Source: Phialocephala subalpina (Eukaryota > Ascomycota > Leotiomycetes > Helotiales > Mollisiaceae). From it: DNA of 64,000 bases. The position numbers and the translations under genes were made by a program. Location of the stretch: NCBI GenBank assembly GCA_900073065.1, contig FJOG01000030.1, forward strand, positions 562,548-626,547. The letters run 5' to 3'. Each line of letters begins with the position of its first letter. The first letter of the stretch is position 1. Shown piece by piece: positions 1 through 10,243 of this stretch. The notes beneath the pieces are model-generated. The model saw nothing but the letters and a program-made list of their open reading frames with translations, had not been told where the DNA came from and made no database searches.

Positions 1-841
1 GTATCTTTATTGTCATGGCTTTCGTTTGGGGTTGGTCCTCCGATATCTTGCGGGGTGCACGCTGGCCTTTCGTCTACCTCGGCGCCGTCATCACGGTAAG
101 TTTTGAAGCCCCTCTTCGGCATTACCATGATATCTTGGTTTGGATAGAACTATACTGACCTGTACTCTCTATCCACACAGCTCATCTTCTCCATTGTCAT
201 GCTTAAAATGCCACTATACAAGGATATCCATGGCCGTATGATTGTGTATTGGCTGTCCCAAATCGGTGTAAGTCCCCTTTTCTTGCTTAAGAATCAGTCG
301 ACGAACCCATCAATGATCCTCTTGCTCACATCATCTAGTGGGGTGCTGGTCCACTCATCCTAAGCTGGATCAACGAAATCTGTTCCGACGACACAGAAAA
401 GAGAGCCCTCCTCGTCGCAATGGGTAATGACCTCGCATATGTCGTGCAAGCAGTCGTAAGTTCCTCCTCCGCCTCATTTGAGCCGTTGACCAGATATTGA
501 TACGTTTCGACAGGCACCGAATTTTGTATGGAAAACGACGGCTTTCCCGAGAGCTGCAAAGGGATATAAATGGTCGATTATCCTGCAGATCCTCCTCAGT
601 GAGTCTTCCCGTATCTTAAGTAACGCGAAACTTGCTGATACGTCGTTGCTCTGTAGTCCTCAACTGTGCTGCAATCCAAATTCTTCTCTGGCGTGATAAG
701 AAGATTGCAGCTAGAGCGCGGGAAGAGGACTCGCTGGCGGGGTCTCGAGACAGTCCAGCACTGCAAACAAGTGATATTGATGAGACGATTGATGAGAAGA
801 AAGCTATTCGCACCGAGATCAAGTCGGTGAGCCTTGACTAG
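1..841 (+). CDS. MFS transporter, anion:cation symporter (Dal5/Fen2-type) family, 3' part only
   Basis: C-terminal third of a membrane transporter whose 5' end lies outside the window. Five exons can be read: 3-95, 181-267, 339-455, 514-598 and 657-841; every intron has GT-AG ends and the phases agree. The product runs through hydrophobic helices, then the stretch NEICSDDTEKRALLVAMGND, then PNFVWKTTAFPRAAKGYKWS, and ends in a charged cytoplasmic tail. These signatures (acidic pair after the NE, ERAL-like block, KGY before the last helix) are typical of the fungal Dal5/Liz1/Fen2 branch of the major facilitator superfamily, which imports allantoate, pantothenate, vitamins or other organic anions with protons at the plasma membrane. 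The substrate cannot be told from this part. No breaks are seen in the visible exons. Confidence 0.85.
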
Positions 842-1127
842 CCTAGGATTTTTGATTGGGCATTCAGGATGTTGTTTTCGTTCTTTGTTTTCCATGGTAG
901 CTTCAAGATGGATGTGTGGGAACGGAATTGAAGAGGGGAAATAGGCAACATGTAGCTTACGACGAGTCACTGCCTAGAAACGGTCACTCACCTCAGAGTC
1001 ATATTGCGCTATTCACGTGACTCTTGGCGAACGTTGTAAAATATGCCTCGCGCCAACAACTCTCCTCGTTCCCCGTAGCAAGAGGACTTCTAGATTCGAT
1101 ATGACTAGTCCCCTAGAGGTGCTATCA
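842..1127. other. Intergenic, nothing recognised
   Basis: Short spacer between the transporter stop and the NLR-like relic on the opposite strand. No coding signal that I trust. Confidence 0.6.
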
Positions 1128-1813
1128 TCACCAGCTGGAGCCACCGAAGTGGATACAAGGGTAGGAGGTGTCGGAGAAGCTCCAGAAGCGAGAAGTATCG
1201 ACTTCGGATAGCCAAACCAGTAGCTTGGACTGGTCGTCTTTATCTTGCTAGGTATTCAAGATCTTCTCAACACTCGCAACACCTCGCCGGAAAGCCACAA
1301 ATAGTTTACTGCGAAAATTTTAGCAATCTCGACGAGCTTGAAAGGAGGATGAATGCTTTACAAATGATCATCTCCATATGCCGGGTTGAAAAAGGACTTT
1401 TGTCTCTCGATAATCTGCAAAGTTTCCTTGATCGTATCGTAGTCAAATGACCATGCTATTTTCTGTTTCAATCTCCCAAATCGACCAGCTGGAGCAAGCT
1501 TCTCTACAATGCTCTCTTAAAGATTTCTTGAACAGGGACAGAGGTCCATCTGGCACAGCCAGGGCCCGAACCGAGGTTCTCCAGGCCGCTTGCTCTTTCT
1601 TCTTTCCTTCCGCATTCACATCCTCGTTTTCATCGTCATCGTCTTTGATTCGATCTTGAAGCATTTGAAGAATACTCGTGGTGCTACGGATTTCATCGCG
1701 AAGCCTTGTTCGATCCTCGGAGTCTCCTTGACTTCTTTCAAATAGCCGATTACTTCAACAGCCAACTCCACAATTGCGATGATACTAGCTGCCGTTCCAA
1801 GAGGGTCGGCCGT
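1128..1813 (-). pseudogene. Relic of a fungal NLR/STAND-type N-terminal helical domain
   Basis: Read on the minus strand, the DNA encodes the helical domain found at the N-terminus of many fungal NACHT and ankyrin proteins, but across at least three frames. Segment 1 (from 1813) is ADPLGTAASIIAIVELAVEV followed by GYLKEVKETP. A shift near 1710 leads to DRTRLRDEIRSTTSILQMLQ, then an acidic linker and SVRALAVPDGPLSLFKKSL. Another shift near 1450 leads to AWSFDYDTIKETLQIIERQK and then NDHL-like GDDHL with a stop; beyond it SKLLVWLSEVD is readable. The expected ATG before A-D-P-L is ACG (1811-1813). I see no NACHT nucleotide-binding domain. The order and spacing of the pieces match the family well, so I am fairly sure of the homology and that the gene is dead. 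It lies about 480 bp upstream of, and is divergent from, the HET gene. Confidence 0.7.
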
Positions 1814-2290
1814 TTTTCTGAGAATGCACCTCGCCCGGTAAGCCGCGAGGCTGTGACCAAATCGAAGAGTGTTTGGGAGAGTTTGGAAGTTTTTGAGGAG
1901 TGTGGGAAGAAAGGACAAAGACTAGCATAGAGTTAAGATGCCGATATGAAAATGTTGGTTTTTGGTAAATCTCTTGATCATGCTTCGAATCATGATAACT
2001 AAATGAGGTTGGAAGTAATCGCCCGGAAAGGGAGAGGTCAGCCTCACGTTTCTTTTTCGTTCTCGAATTCGGCTCGCGAGCCACTTAGAAGAGAACAACG
2101 CACCTGCAGGCATGCAGCAAAGCATAGCCAATGAAGACGGATTGTTACCATCTATCATAATACCAAAAAAAACCTCACATGCTGCCTTTATACCTCAACA
2201 TAACATTGAGACACCTTTCCACAAACGTTAAAGACGAAGCCAATCATCGATATTCGCCTCTTTTCCCAACTCCTGTCACACTATTGAGCC
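1814..2290. other. Intergenic, upstream region of the HET gene
   Basis: No gene recognised. It presumably holds the promoter of the HET gene starting at 2291; I see no distinctive motif. Confidence 0.55.
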
Positions 2291-4309
2291 ATGAACAACA
2301 TAGCTGCGAAAATCGCATACAAGTCTCTGAGTGTACCTCAAGATGAAATCAGGCTTTTGATCTTAAATCCATACGACGAATCTGATCAAGTGTCTTGCCG
2401 AATTATCCACAAAGCATTGGGTCCAGGATCGACACAACTTGAAGGCACCAACAATGCAGTTCAAGGATACGAAGCACTCTCATACGAGTGGGGCAATCCG
2501 CTCGACAACCAGCCTGTATCACCAAGAATGCTGTACACAGACGAGGAAGAACAACGGAAGCTTCACACCATCATCGTGGACGGCAATGCTTTCGGTGTTC
2601 GCTGGAATCTATATTGCGCTCTTCGCCAACTCCGACTAGCAGAAAAACCTCGTGTGCTTTGGGTTGATGCTTTATGCATTAACCAAGAGAATGACCAAGA
2701 GCGCAATCATCAAGTAACGCTGATGAAAATGATTTATCCGAGGGCAGATAGAGTGGTGGTGTGGTTAGGCCGTAATAAATGGAAATCAGTAAATCCATTA
2801 TCACGAATGAAAGATTTCAACAACTCGGTATTGAGAAACATGAAGACCGGGGAACGCAGGGACTGGAGTTTTGATGAGATGGAAGTGAAGTACCTTTCGG
2901 TGTGGTACGGATTTCTTGGTGTGAGCTACTGGAATCGACTCTGGATCATCCAAGAAGTTGTACTTGCCAAGGATATCGTCTTATATCTCGGCGAGGCGTC
3001 TGCCACTTGGGAGGACTTTCATCGATGCTGTGCCGAAATCGATGGGAAAGTGAACCGGCTAGCACAGACTAGCTCTCGGATTCCATTCCTACTAAATCGT
3101 CAGAGAGATAGGAACACGACACATGAAGTTCCATTGTTTGACCTAGTACTGATGTTTGGCAAAAATCTTTGCACTGATATGCGCGACCGTATTTTCGGCT
3201 TGCACAGTCTAGCACCTCAATGCTGCAGCGACTCAACACCCGTCGAATATGCCATACAGGTTTCTCGAAAGTGTGAAGAACTTACCCACCACTATCTCTT
3301 CGAACACTACTCAAACCAGAAAGCTCGCTTGGATACCAGATCTTCAATTCTGACTGGTGTATGTCGGTCTATTCAAGGCGCCATTGGTATTACCTCAAGC
3401 GATTACTTAAGGAGCAGCAGTCTAGGAGCGCAACTCGCTCCGATCAAGGTTAGAGGCAACCTTGTTGGCGTTGTGTCATTGGTTGCATCAGCTCAGCATG
3501 TTGATGCATTAAGACCCGTTGAATTCAGCAACAAATATCATAGTCGCTCTGTCATCAAGCCAATTTTTCAAGCTCGGATTCTGAGCGCATTAACGCCAGA
3601 AATCTTCCGTCGACTAGATGACATCAAGAATGCGAAAAAGTGGCACGACATCATCCCACGCTTTTCCGTCCCTCCATTGATTATCCGCGAATTGCCAAAA
3701 TCACCAGAAAACACGCAACTACGAAGAATTCTGCCCGGTAAGCGCGAGCAAGGACAGGCAAAGACTTGGGAAGAAAAATGGCAGGATAAAGTCCGGATTC
3801 TGAAGTGGAAGTCTCGCCAATCCATACAGTTACACAAATTGGAATGGCACGGGACAGATGTCAGTCACTTGGAAGGAACAGATATCGGCTATATCAATAC
3901 GGAAGGAGAGGCCAGCTACTTTAAACCCCCGAGTCTTTTCTTTTCTCCTTTTGGGCCCCTTTCTCTTAGTGAATTCATTGCTGGTATCATCTCGCATTCA
4001 CCGAGTAACTGCAAGGCATTCTTTTGTGACAGCGGAATGGTCGGACATACTTATGCAGACATTCGAGAAGGTGATATCATATGTGAGTTTCAGGGAACTG
4101 GAGCTGTATTCGCTCTTCGTCGCATCTTTGGTACATATTATGTTGCTGCTATGGGTTGGAATACGTTCCAAGGGGTAGGATCAAGAAGATTGCCTAGAAC
4201 TGCGGCTCCTGATACTGGAAGGCCAGGCAAAGGCGGCAGTGTTGATCGTTCTGTGGACTTTCTTTTTAGCATACAAACTCTCATGGCAGTATCTGCCGAT
4301 TGGAAATGA
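2291..4309 (+). CDS. HET-domain (heterokaryon incompatibility) protein, 672 aa, single exon
   Basis: Intact intronless gene for a cytoplasmic HET protein. The HET domain (Pfam PF06985 type) shows the classic blocks in order: YEALSYEWG (residues 60-68), LWVDALCINQEND (123-135), the ADRVVVWLG block, and YWNRLWIIQEVVLA near residue 220. A shorter conserved C-terminal region (about 560-640) includes the pattern ADIREGDIICEFQGTGAVFALRR, read here only in outline, which is common in single-domain HET proteins. HET domains trigger cell death when a non-self partner is recognised during hyphal fusion; which partner this one senses is unknown. The ATG at 2291 is the first in frame and is preceded by a plausible leader. 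It is the only one of four HET loci in the window without visible damage. The dead NLR-like relic just upstream on the other strand suggests a former NLR-HET neighbourhood. Confidence 0.93.
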   Translation: MNNIAAKIAYKSLSVPQDEIRLLILNPYDESDQVSCRIIHKALGPGSTQLEGTNNAVQGYEALSYEWGNPLDNQPVSPRMLYTDEEEQRKLHTIIVDGNAFGVRWNLYCALRQLRLAEKPRVLWVDALCINQENDQERNHQVTLMKMIYPRADRVVVWLGRNKWKSVNPLSRMKDFNNSVLRNMKTGERRDWSFDEMEVKYLSVWYGFLGVSYWNRLWIIQEVVLAKDIVLYLGEASATWEDFHRCCAEIDGKVNRLAQTSSRIPFLLNRQRDRNTTHEVPLFDLVLMFGKNLCTDMRDRIFGLHSLAPQCCSDSTPVEYAIQVSRKCEELTHHYLFEHYSNQKARLDTRSSILTGVCRSIQGAIGITSSDYLRSSSLGAQLAPIKVRGNLVGVVSLVASAQHVDALRPVEFSNKYHSRSVIKPIFQARILSALTPEIFRRLDDIKNAKKWHDIIPRFSVPPLIIRELPKSPENTQLRRILPGKREQGQAKTWEEKWQDKVRILKWKSRQSIQLHKLEWHGTDVSHLEGTDIGYINTEGEASYFKPPSLFFSPFGPLSLSEFIAGIISHSPSNCKAFFCDSGMVGHTYADIREGDIICEFQGTGAVFALRRIFGTYYVAAMGWNTFQGVGSRRLPRTAAPDTGRPGKGGSVDRSVDFLFSIQTLMAVSADWK

Positions 4310-5884
4310 TATCCATTGACAGATGTAACGATCAAGGTCTTAAACACTTCAAATCGAGCATCAACACTTAAAAGTACATACGGAAGAAGCTTGTGCGCTC
4401 ACAAAAACACTGCCGGCTTTACCCCGCCCTTAAACCTCCTCGAATAGCCTCTTCGTCTACAGAGGGGTTATATAGCCCCGCTTACAAGCAAACGCTGCAC
4501 GAAGATTGACCTCGCCCTCTAATCTCGCCCCGTGTCCCCTTTGTCGCTCACAACTGCCATTCTATCAATGTAAGCCTCCAGCGCACCAGAAATGGATATG
4601 AGAGCGCATGAAGCAGTCCCACCTTCGCTTGGCCTTCCCCTCCCTCCTCTCTAGGCTGTGAGTCATGCAACCGCCAACACCTCGCGCCTAGCCTTCCTCG
4701 CCTTGACCTACAATCGAGAGATAATGCTGTGATCGGCCAATCCTCCGTCTCACCCGTCTCACCCCTCCGCTACCACTTGTAACCCTCTCCTACTAGAGCC
4801 CAGCCCACGCGAGCTTTCCCTGTTTACGAGGGCCGCGTGGCGCGATATTCTCATATCCAGTCTGCCGTGCCATGAGAATCTGCCTCCTATAGCGTGCCGT
4901 GCCGACGACCTTCACGCAACGCTCAAGCGTCCGACTTCATCCTTCTACCCACACCAGGGAACCGCGGAAGTAGCCACATTTGAGGTCAGACGACTCTGCT
5001 TGCCTGCAGTCGCCCACGTCTCCTTGCCCACTTGTGACCCAGCGGCGTTTCGTATTCGGTCTGCAGGATACTCAATAGAAGCTTCGATAATACAATCTAC
5101 AATCTGTCAAAGCCACGTAAGGAAGCACCGGCCCCTCTCGTCGCAGGTTAGCTCAAATCAAAGCACACAGCGCATGTTATTGTCTCCACGTCGCAAAGAA
5201 GCTCACCGAGATCTGGCTCCGACATGTAATTCATCTGCGGCAAAGCCAGCGGCGTCGTCGAGAGGCATTTCTTCGATTGGCCACGTCGCAACGTATAGAA
5301 GGGATGCTAAGGCCAAAGCCTCTACTATCGCAATCACCGAGGAGCATCGCCGCGAGGGTTGTAACGGTGCAACGGCGAGGAGAGGGAGCTGAGCTGAGTC
5401 GAGATTTATATATATATATATTGAACTTCTTGGAGTTGTACGGGCCAAATTTGTCAACAACCAAAGTCGTATCATACTTCCACAGATTGTAAAACCAGAG
5501 ACGAATCGCCGCTCTGGCTAACTTCCAAATACTTCGCACGCATACCCTGCCAACTGCACCAGTATTTTTACAAAACGATCCTCATCAGGATTCTATCTGT
5601 GTTCCCTAATGACGAGTACATTTGACCAGTCGTGCTCGCCGTCCGATAGGCAACGTCGGCGGAAGTGAGGAAAATGTCAAGCTTGCGATCAGCCTCCGAG
5701 CCCTCAACACTTTGTTCGCCGATATGTAATACCTGCAGCACGCTGACAAGAAGTTTGAGATGATTCGCACTCTTCGACAGAGCCTATGAAAGGCGAGAAG
5801 CTCTAGTTGTGTTTTGTGATCTGATTCGGGGTGAGTCAGGTGACTATGGATCTGCTTCTGGACTAGCGCCATTTTATCTTGCGG
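4310..5884. other. Intergenic 1.6 kb, no gene supported
   Basis: GC-balanced spacer. A 130-codon frame at 5000-5392 has no recognisable domain and overlaps equally open frames on the other strand, so I do not call it. A short (TA)n run lies near 5406-5421. The missing N-terminal exon(s) of the lipase should lie near 5600-5880, but I could not identify them convincingly. Confidence 0.6.
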
Positions 5885-7082
5885 CTGAAAATGACCTCAC
5901 AATTCAACACTGGGCCTTTGATGAGTGATAGCTGCGGCTACATTGCACTCGATCACAGTACACGATATGACGAGAAAGTGAGGGTGCTGATTGCATTCAG
6001 AGGCACATTGTCAGTTGCTGGTCACGTATAGTGGGTCAAACTCTCATTCCATATGTAGTATAGTTCAGGGGTAATCTCGCAGACTCTTATATCCTCACTC
6101 TCCTCCCTAGCTAGCTCATTAGACTTAACAATACGATATTTTACCCACAGAATGATGCCCAGACCTCGTAGCATCTCATACACATACAGTATTGCGAACA
6201 CAATTGTAGATTTGAGCACCGTTCCACAGGAATATGTCCCTTACCCCGATAACCCGGAAAACGAGACCGATCCCTCACGCCCTCCCTGCCGAAAGATCAC
6301 CATCGCCATCGATTCTTGGATTTGATCCCCCGCCCCTCATGGCTAAGGTCAAAGCCCTCTCTATCGACCCTGGAGGAAGAGGTTCCACAACCATCATGCA
6401 CCAATTGTACCGTACACACAGGCTTCTGGACCTCGTGGCAAAACACCCGCCCTTTTATAATTCCTCACATCAAAGCTATGAGAGAGAAATATCCAGATTA
6501 CCAACTTCACCTCGTAGGACACTCACTCGGCGGCGCTGTTGCGGCACTCGCTTCCCTGGAATTCGAGGGACTGGGCTATCACCCCATCGTAACGATATTC
6601 GGAGAGCCAAGGGTTGATAATCCAGGCTTGAGGAACTGGATAGATCAGACCTTCTCCCTGCCATCAGAACACACAGATAAGTCCCACTCCTCCCTTTGCA
6701 AGAATGGGGCTACCGCACCCACGCAGGCGAGATCTTCATCTCCAAGCCCTCACTACAACCCGGCGTCTCTGACCTCCGTCTCTATTACGGCGACGAAGAC
6801 GTGAACTGCATTGCGGGGGCTGAAGTTGATGAGTCTTGGTTTGGGCTGGATTTCGATACTAGCGTTGAGGCAGAGATGGAAGGGCATGGGGAAGTAGGAT
6901 TGAGGAAACGATGGGGCATCCCGATCCCAGCCCGCTACAAAATGTGGCAGCTTTTCTTCGCGCATAGGGATTATTTCTGGCGCTTGGGGCTCTGTGTCCC
7001 GGGTGGTGATCCGTTGGATTGGGGGAGGAAACATTATGATTTCGGGAAGGGGGATGAGGACGAGGCGCCTGAGGAACTATGA
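5885..7082 (+). pseudogene. Class 3 (Thermomyces-type) lipase, broken
   Basis: Homology to fungal class 3 triacylglycerol lipases/feruloyl esterases runs through the region but changes frame. Exon-like piece 1 (5885-6009) reads FNTGPLMSDSCGYIALDH and ends in IAFRGT. After a likely 180 bp intron (6010-6189) comes IANTIVDLSTVPQEYVPYPD, then a frame change between about 6250 and 6380. The core CTNCTVHTGFWTSW, GHSLGGAVAAL (nucleophile Ser) and FGEPRVDN follow in the frame of 6316. Near 6680 a second frame change occurs together with loss of roughly 30-35 bases: the block normally reading like RVTHxxDPVPLLPL begins only at VPLLPLQEWGYRTHAGEIF. The catalytic Asp of this family sits in the missing part. 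The C-terminus (AHRDYFWRLGLCVPGGDP) is kept, with the probable catalytic His. I infer an inactive gene. Confidence 0.8.
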
Positions 7083-8209
7083 ATGGAAGGGAAGTGAGTA
7101 TTGGGTAATCAAAACGAACACATGGAGTTGGGTCTGGATTCTGGGTTAAGCAAGCAAGCGATGAGCGTTCGAGGGCATCAGAACCTTTGTAGTATTATGA
7201 GCGATGAGACACGAAAATACATAATTTATCCCATGGTATCATGGTTGGCATTAGAACCCATGACCAAGTTGACTCTAATGGAAGCGAGATTTATATATAA
7301 ACTTATTGTAAAATTCTATAAGAGAATAAATACGATGCGGGCTCGTAAAGTAAAACTCAAAATATTATTATTTTGGTATTCTTTTATTGGTTTGAATATT
7401 TAAAATATTTGAGTTTTTTTTAAAAAAAATTTAATCAAATCGCAAAATTAAAAATATAATTATTTTTATTTTTATATTTTATAAACTATAAATAGAGTTA
7501 ATTTAATATATATAATATAAATATAAATTTAAAATAAATTAAAAGAATTTCTTTCAAAAAATTTCTATTTTTAATTTTTAAATTTGAAACTCGAAATAAA
7601 TTTTGATTTCCTATTTATTCGAATCCTTTATATTCTAATCATATAATTTTCAATTGATAGAAATCTAAAGCCCCTTTTATTTTATATTATACTAAGTAAT
7701 TAATTATAATTTTTATTCGAAATAATAAATAAAACTTTAAAATAAAATATTAATTTTTAATTTAATTTATATTTTTAATATTTTAAAATTAATAAATAAT
7801 TTTTATAATTAAAATTTATTTTAATTTAATTTAATTAATTAATTCGAATTTTATTTATTAATTTAATTTATATATATTTTAATTTTTTTTAAACTTTTTA
7901 TTAGAAATATAATTAGCGGATTCTAATATTCGAGAATTCTAAAAACCAAAGTATTTAATAATCCCTTTCTCGATGTTCAACGCTTAAAAAACAATATAAT
8001 TTGAAAATTATTTTCCTTAATCGTCACATGGTTTAACTAAGGCTCAGACATGCTTGGCTGCGCCCGACTGCGCCCGAGCTGAGTTTTTTAAAAATTGAAA
8101 AGCCTCGCTAGTAATGCTGCCTAAATTTGGCCCAACCCAAGTCCTGGATAATTCATTTCTTCTCAAAAATCAACTCCTCACTTGAAACAACTTTTGAAAG
8201 GCGATCAAG
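7083..8209. repeat. AT-rich (RIP-like) island, core about 7290-8030
   Basis: After the lipase end the base composition changes abruptly to almost pure A/T with no coding frames, typical of repeat DNA mutated by RIP. I cannot identify the ancestral element. Around 8040-8085 there is a GC-rich strip with repeats of the type GCTCAG/GCGCCCGA. The last 150 bp are GC-normal and lead into the next gene. Confidence 0.8.
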
Positions 8210-9926
8210 ATGTCGTTTGGGTGGTCCGCAGGTGATGTTGCAGAATGCGTTAAGCTACTCATCAAGATCGGGAGGGCGCTTAAGGAATCCGGCGGTTCCG
8301 CAGCCGAGTACCAGAGTGCAGTGGATTTCTTAAAAGGCGTCGAGACGACAGTACAGGGAGTGGAAGACATCTTTCAGAACCACCCGGATCTAACTTTCCA
8401 GATCGCTTTCCAAGAACATGCGACAAACCTGATCACTGCAGTAACTCACTTCAGAAAGAAAACAGAGGGGTACGACACATCACTTGGAGTCAATCCCACG
8501 ACCTCTGAGGCTAAGAAGGCTTGGAAGAAAATCAAGCTTGCTCTATTTGGGCATATTGAGGAGCTGAAGTCTGATATCGCATATCCCCAAAGTATTGTGA
8601 ATAATTTGATTGGTCTACAAGCATTGTGGGTGTCATTGTCACTGAGTATCGATGATTTCGGGCTAAGTGAGGCTAGGGATATCCTTGTTAACTTATCTAA
8701 GAAGCCAACGCTTTCTCCTCAGCAATTCCAAGATTCCACGGAGGAAATATCGAGAGAATTTCCCATTCTAGTAGCTAGCATTGAGAAATTACGCTCAGAT
8801 ATTGCAGAAGACCTCATTACGATCCAGCAAACCGCTGAGAGTAACGCGCAGAAAAATTTCGATCAGATTCAGCAGGAATTGTCTGACGGAAACACCTTAC
8901 AACAATCATCCTCAGCAAAAGCACAAACAGATGCCGAAACACAGAACCTTTGGCGGAGTCAAGTTCAGATTTCTATCACAGAAATACGAGCTGAAGCCCA
9001 AAAGCATTTTGAAGCTCTTCAAGAGGTGAAGCAGGCGCAAGAAACCAACCATCAACATAATATGCAGACATTGCAAGTATTTTCATGGAAAAATGCATTC
9101 CGACCTGCTACATCCCGACCTTTTGTCAAAGTGATCAGGAAAACTGTGATACTGAGTTCCCAGCTCACCCGAAACGCCCCAGCAACAGCAGATGGCTCCT
9201 CTCGAGGGGATAGTTCTCAAGGAGGCGGCAATTCTAGAGGGGGCAACTCTCAAGGCGGCAACTCTAGAGGGGGCGGCAATTCTAGAAGGGGCAACTCTCA
9301 AGGCGGCAACTCTAGAGGGGGCGGCAACTCTAGAGGGGGCGNNNNNNNNNNNNNNNNNNNNNNNNNNNNNNNNNNNNNNNNNNNNNNNNNNNNNNNNNNN
9401 NNNNNNNNNNNNNNNNNNNNNNNNNNNNNNNNNNNNAGGCGGCAACTCTCAAGGCGGCAACTCTCGTGGTGGTGATTCTCACAAAGGAAACTCAAAAGGG
9501 AGCTCCTCTAGAGGCGGCGGTAGTTCTCGAGGTGGTAACACTCGAGGCGGCAACTCTCGTGGTGGTGATTCTCGTGGAGGAAGCTCAAAAGGGGGCTCTT
9601 CTAGGGGTGGTAATTCTCGGGTGAACAATTCTCAAGAAGGCTTCTCTGGACGCAATAATATTCGAGGAGGTAGTGTACGAGGAGGTAGTGTACGAGGAGG
9701 TAGTGTACGAGGAGGTAATGTACGAGGAGGTAGTGTTCGAGGAGGTAGCGCACGAGGAGGTAGCGCACGAGGAGGTAATGTACGAGGAGGTAGTGTACGA
9801 GGGGGTAGTGTTCGAGGAGGTAGCGCACGAGGAGGTAGCGCACGAGGAGGTAATGTACGAGGAGGTAGTGCTCGAGGAGGTAGCGCACGAGGAGGTAGTG
9901 TACGAGGGGTTAATATTCGAGGGTAA
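8210..9926 (+). CDS. NLR-type N-terminal domain fused to an RGG tandem-repeat tail (interrupted by an assembly gap)
   Basis: Start at 8210: MSFGWSAGDVAECVKLLIKI is the hallmark opening of the helical domain that heads many fungal NLR-like and ankyrin proteins. About 300 residues of helical, partly coiled-coil sequence follow, rich in Gln and Glu from residue ~180. No nucleotide-binding or effector motif is visible. From 9193 the protein becomes low-complexity, SRGG/SQGG/GGNS repeats (RGG-box like). An N run of 95 bases (9342-9436) interrupts it; the frame before the gap and the open frame after it differ, so the real gap length must be 1 modulo 3 if the gene is one ORF. After the gap come more SRGG units and then 17 tandem 15-bp units (9663-9917) coding RGG(S/N)(V/A), stop at 9924-9926. 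RGG repeats in other proteins bind RNA and drive condensation; function here is inference. Confidence 0.7.
9342..9436. other. Assembly gap (95 N) inside the RGG repeat
   Basis: Run of N inside tandem repeats; the stated length is probably not exact because the coding frame does not match across it. Confidence 0.95.
9663..9917 (+). repeat. 15-bp coding minisatellite, 17 units
   Basis: Units of the type CGAGGAGGTAGTGTA are repeated without interruption. Each encodes Arg-Gly-Gly-(Ser/Asn)-(Val/Ala/Ile). Variants occur in a higher-order order (RGGNV, RGGSV, RGGSA, RGGSA) that itself repeats about every 60-75 bp, which implies recent block duplication. Because the unit length is a multiple of three, other frames and the opposite strand are also open; I take the RGG frame as real because it continues the upstream SRGG repeats. 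Confidence 0.95.
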
Positions 9927-10127
9927 AAACGTAACGATTAGTTTGGAATAAATAGTTTTCGAGATTAAATAAATTTTGCATTATAGTAAAAGTCAGGGGA
10001 GAAAAAAACGTTATAATAACATATATAAATTAACGCGATTAGAAGTAAAGATTAAAGATTAATATAGAAGTAGAGTTTTGCGGGTAAACTATTAGCGGGC
10101 CTTAGTACTAAGAACTTACCGGTAGTA
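9927..10127. repeat. AT-rich spacer
   Basis: AT-rich with no coding frame, leading to the inverted-repeat element. Confidence 0.6.
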
Positions 10128-10241
10128 CGAAGGGCCGGTTAAAAAGTATTGAGCCTCGCACGTGATTTTCCCTGCCAAAAATCAAGTATTTGGGAGAGGA
10201 AAGCTCGGACCATGGCTCAATACTTTTTAACCGGCCCTTCG
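10128..10241. mobile_element. 114-bp MITE with 28-bp perfect terminal inverted repeats and TA duplication
   Basis: The left arm 10128-10155 starts CGAAGGGCCGGTTAAAAAG and ends TGAGCC; the right arm 10214-10241 is its exact reverse complement. Each side is flanked by TA (10126-10127 and 10242-10243), the target duplication of Tc1/mariner-type elements; counting TA the palindrome is 30 bp. The 58 bp interior has no coding capacity. It is GC-normal although its surroundings are AT-degraded, as expected for a sequence too short for RIP or a late insertion. It is non-autonomous; the helper is not in this window (the TIRs differ from those of the element at 13263). Confidence 0.85.
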
Positions 10242-10243
10242 TA

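Noticed and set aside
5000..5392. 130-codon plus-strand frame in the 4.3-5.9 kb spacer
   Set aside because: No domain, no introns or context, and competing open frames on the opposite strand.
9601..9951. Open frames on the other strand and in the +1 frame of the 15-bp repeat (YLLVHYLLVRY, YEEVVYEEV)
   Set aside because: A 15-bp repeat without stops is open in several frames by construction; only the RGG frame continues upstream coding sequence.
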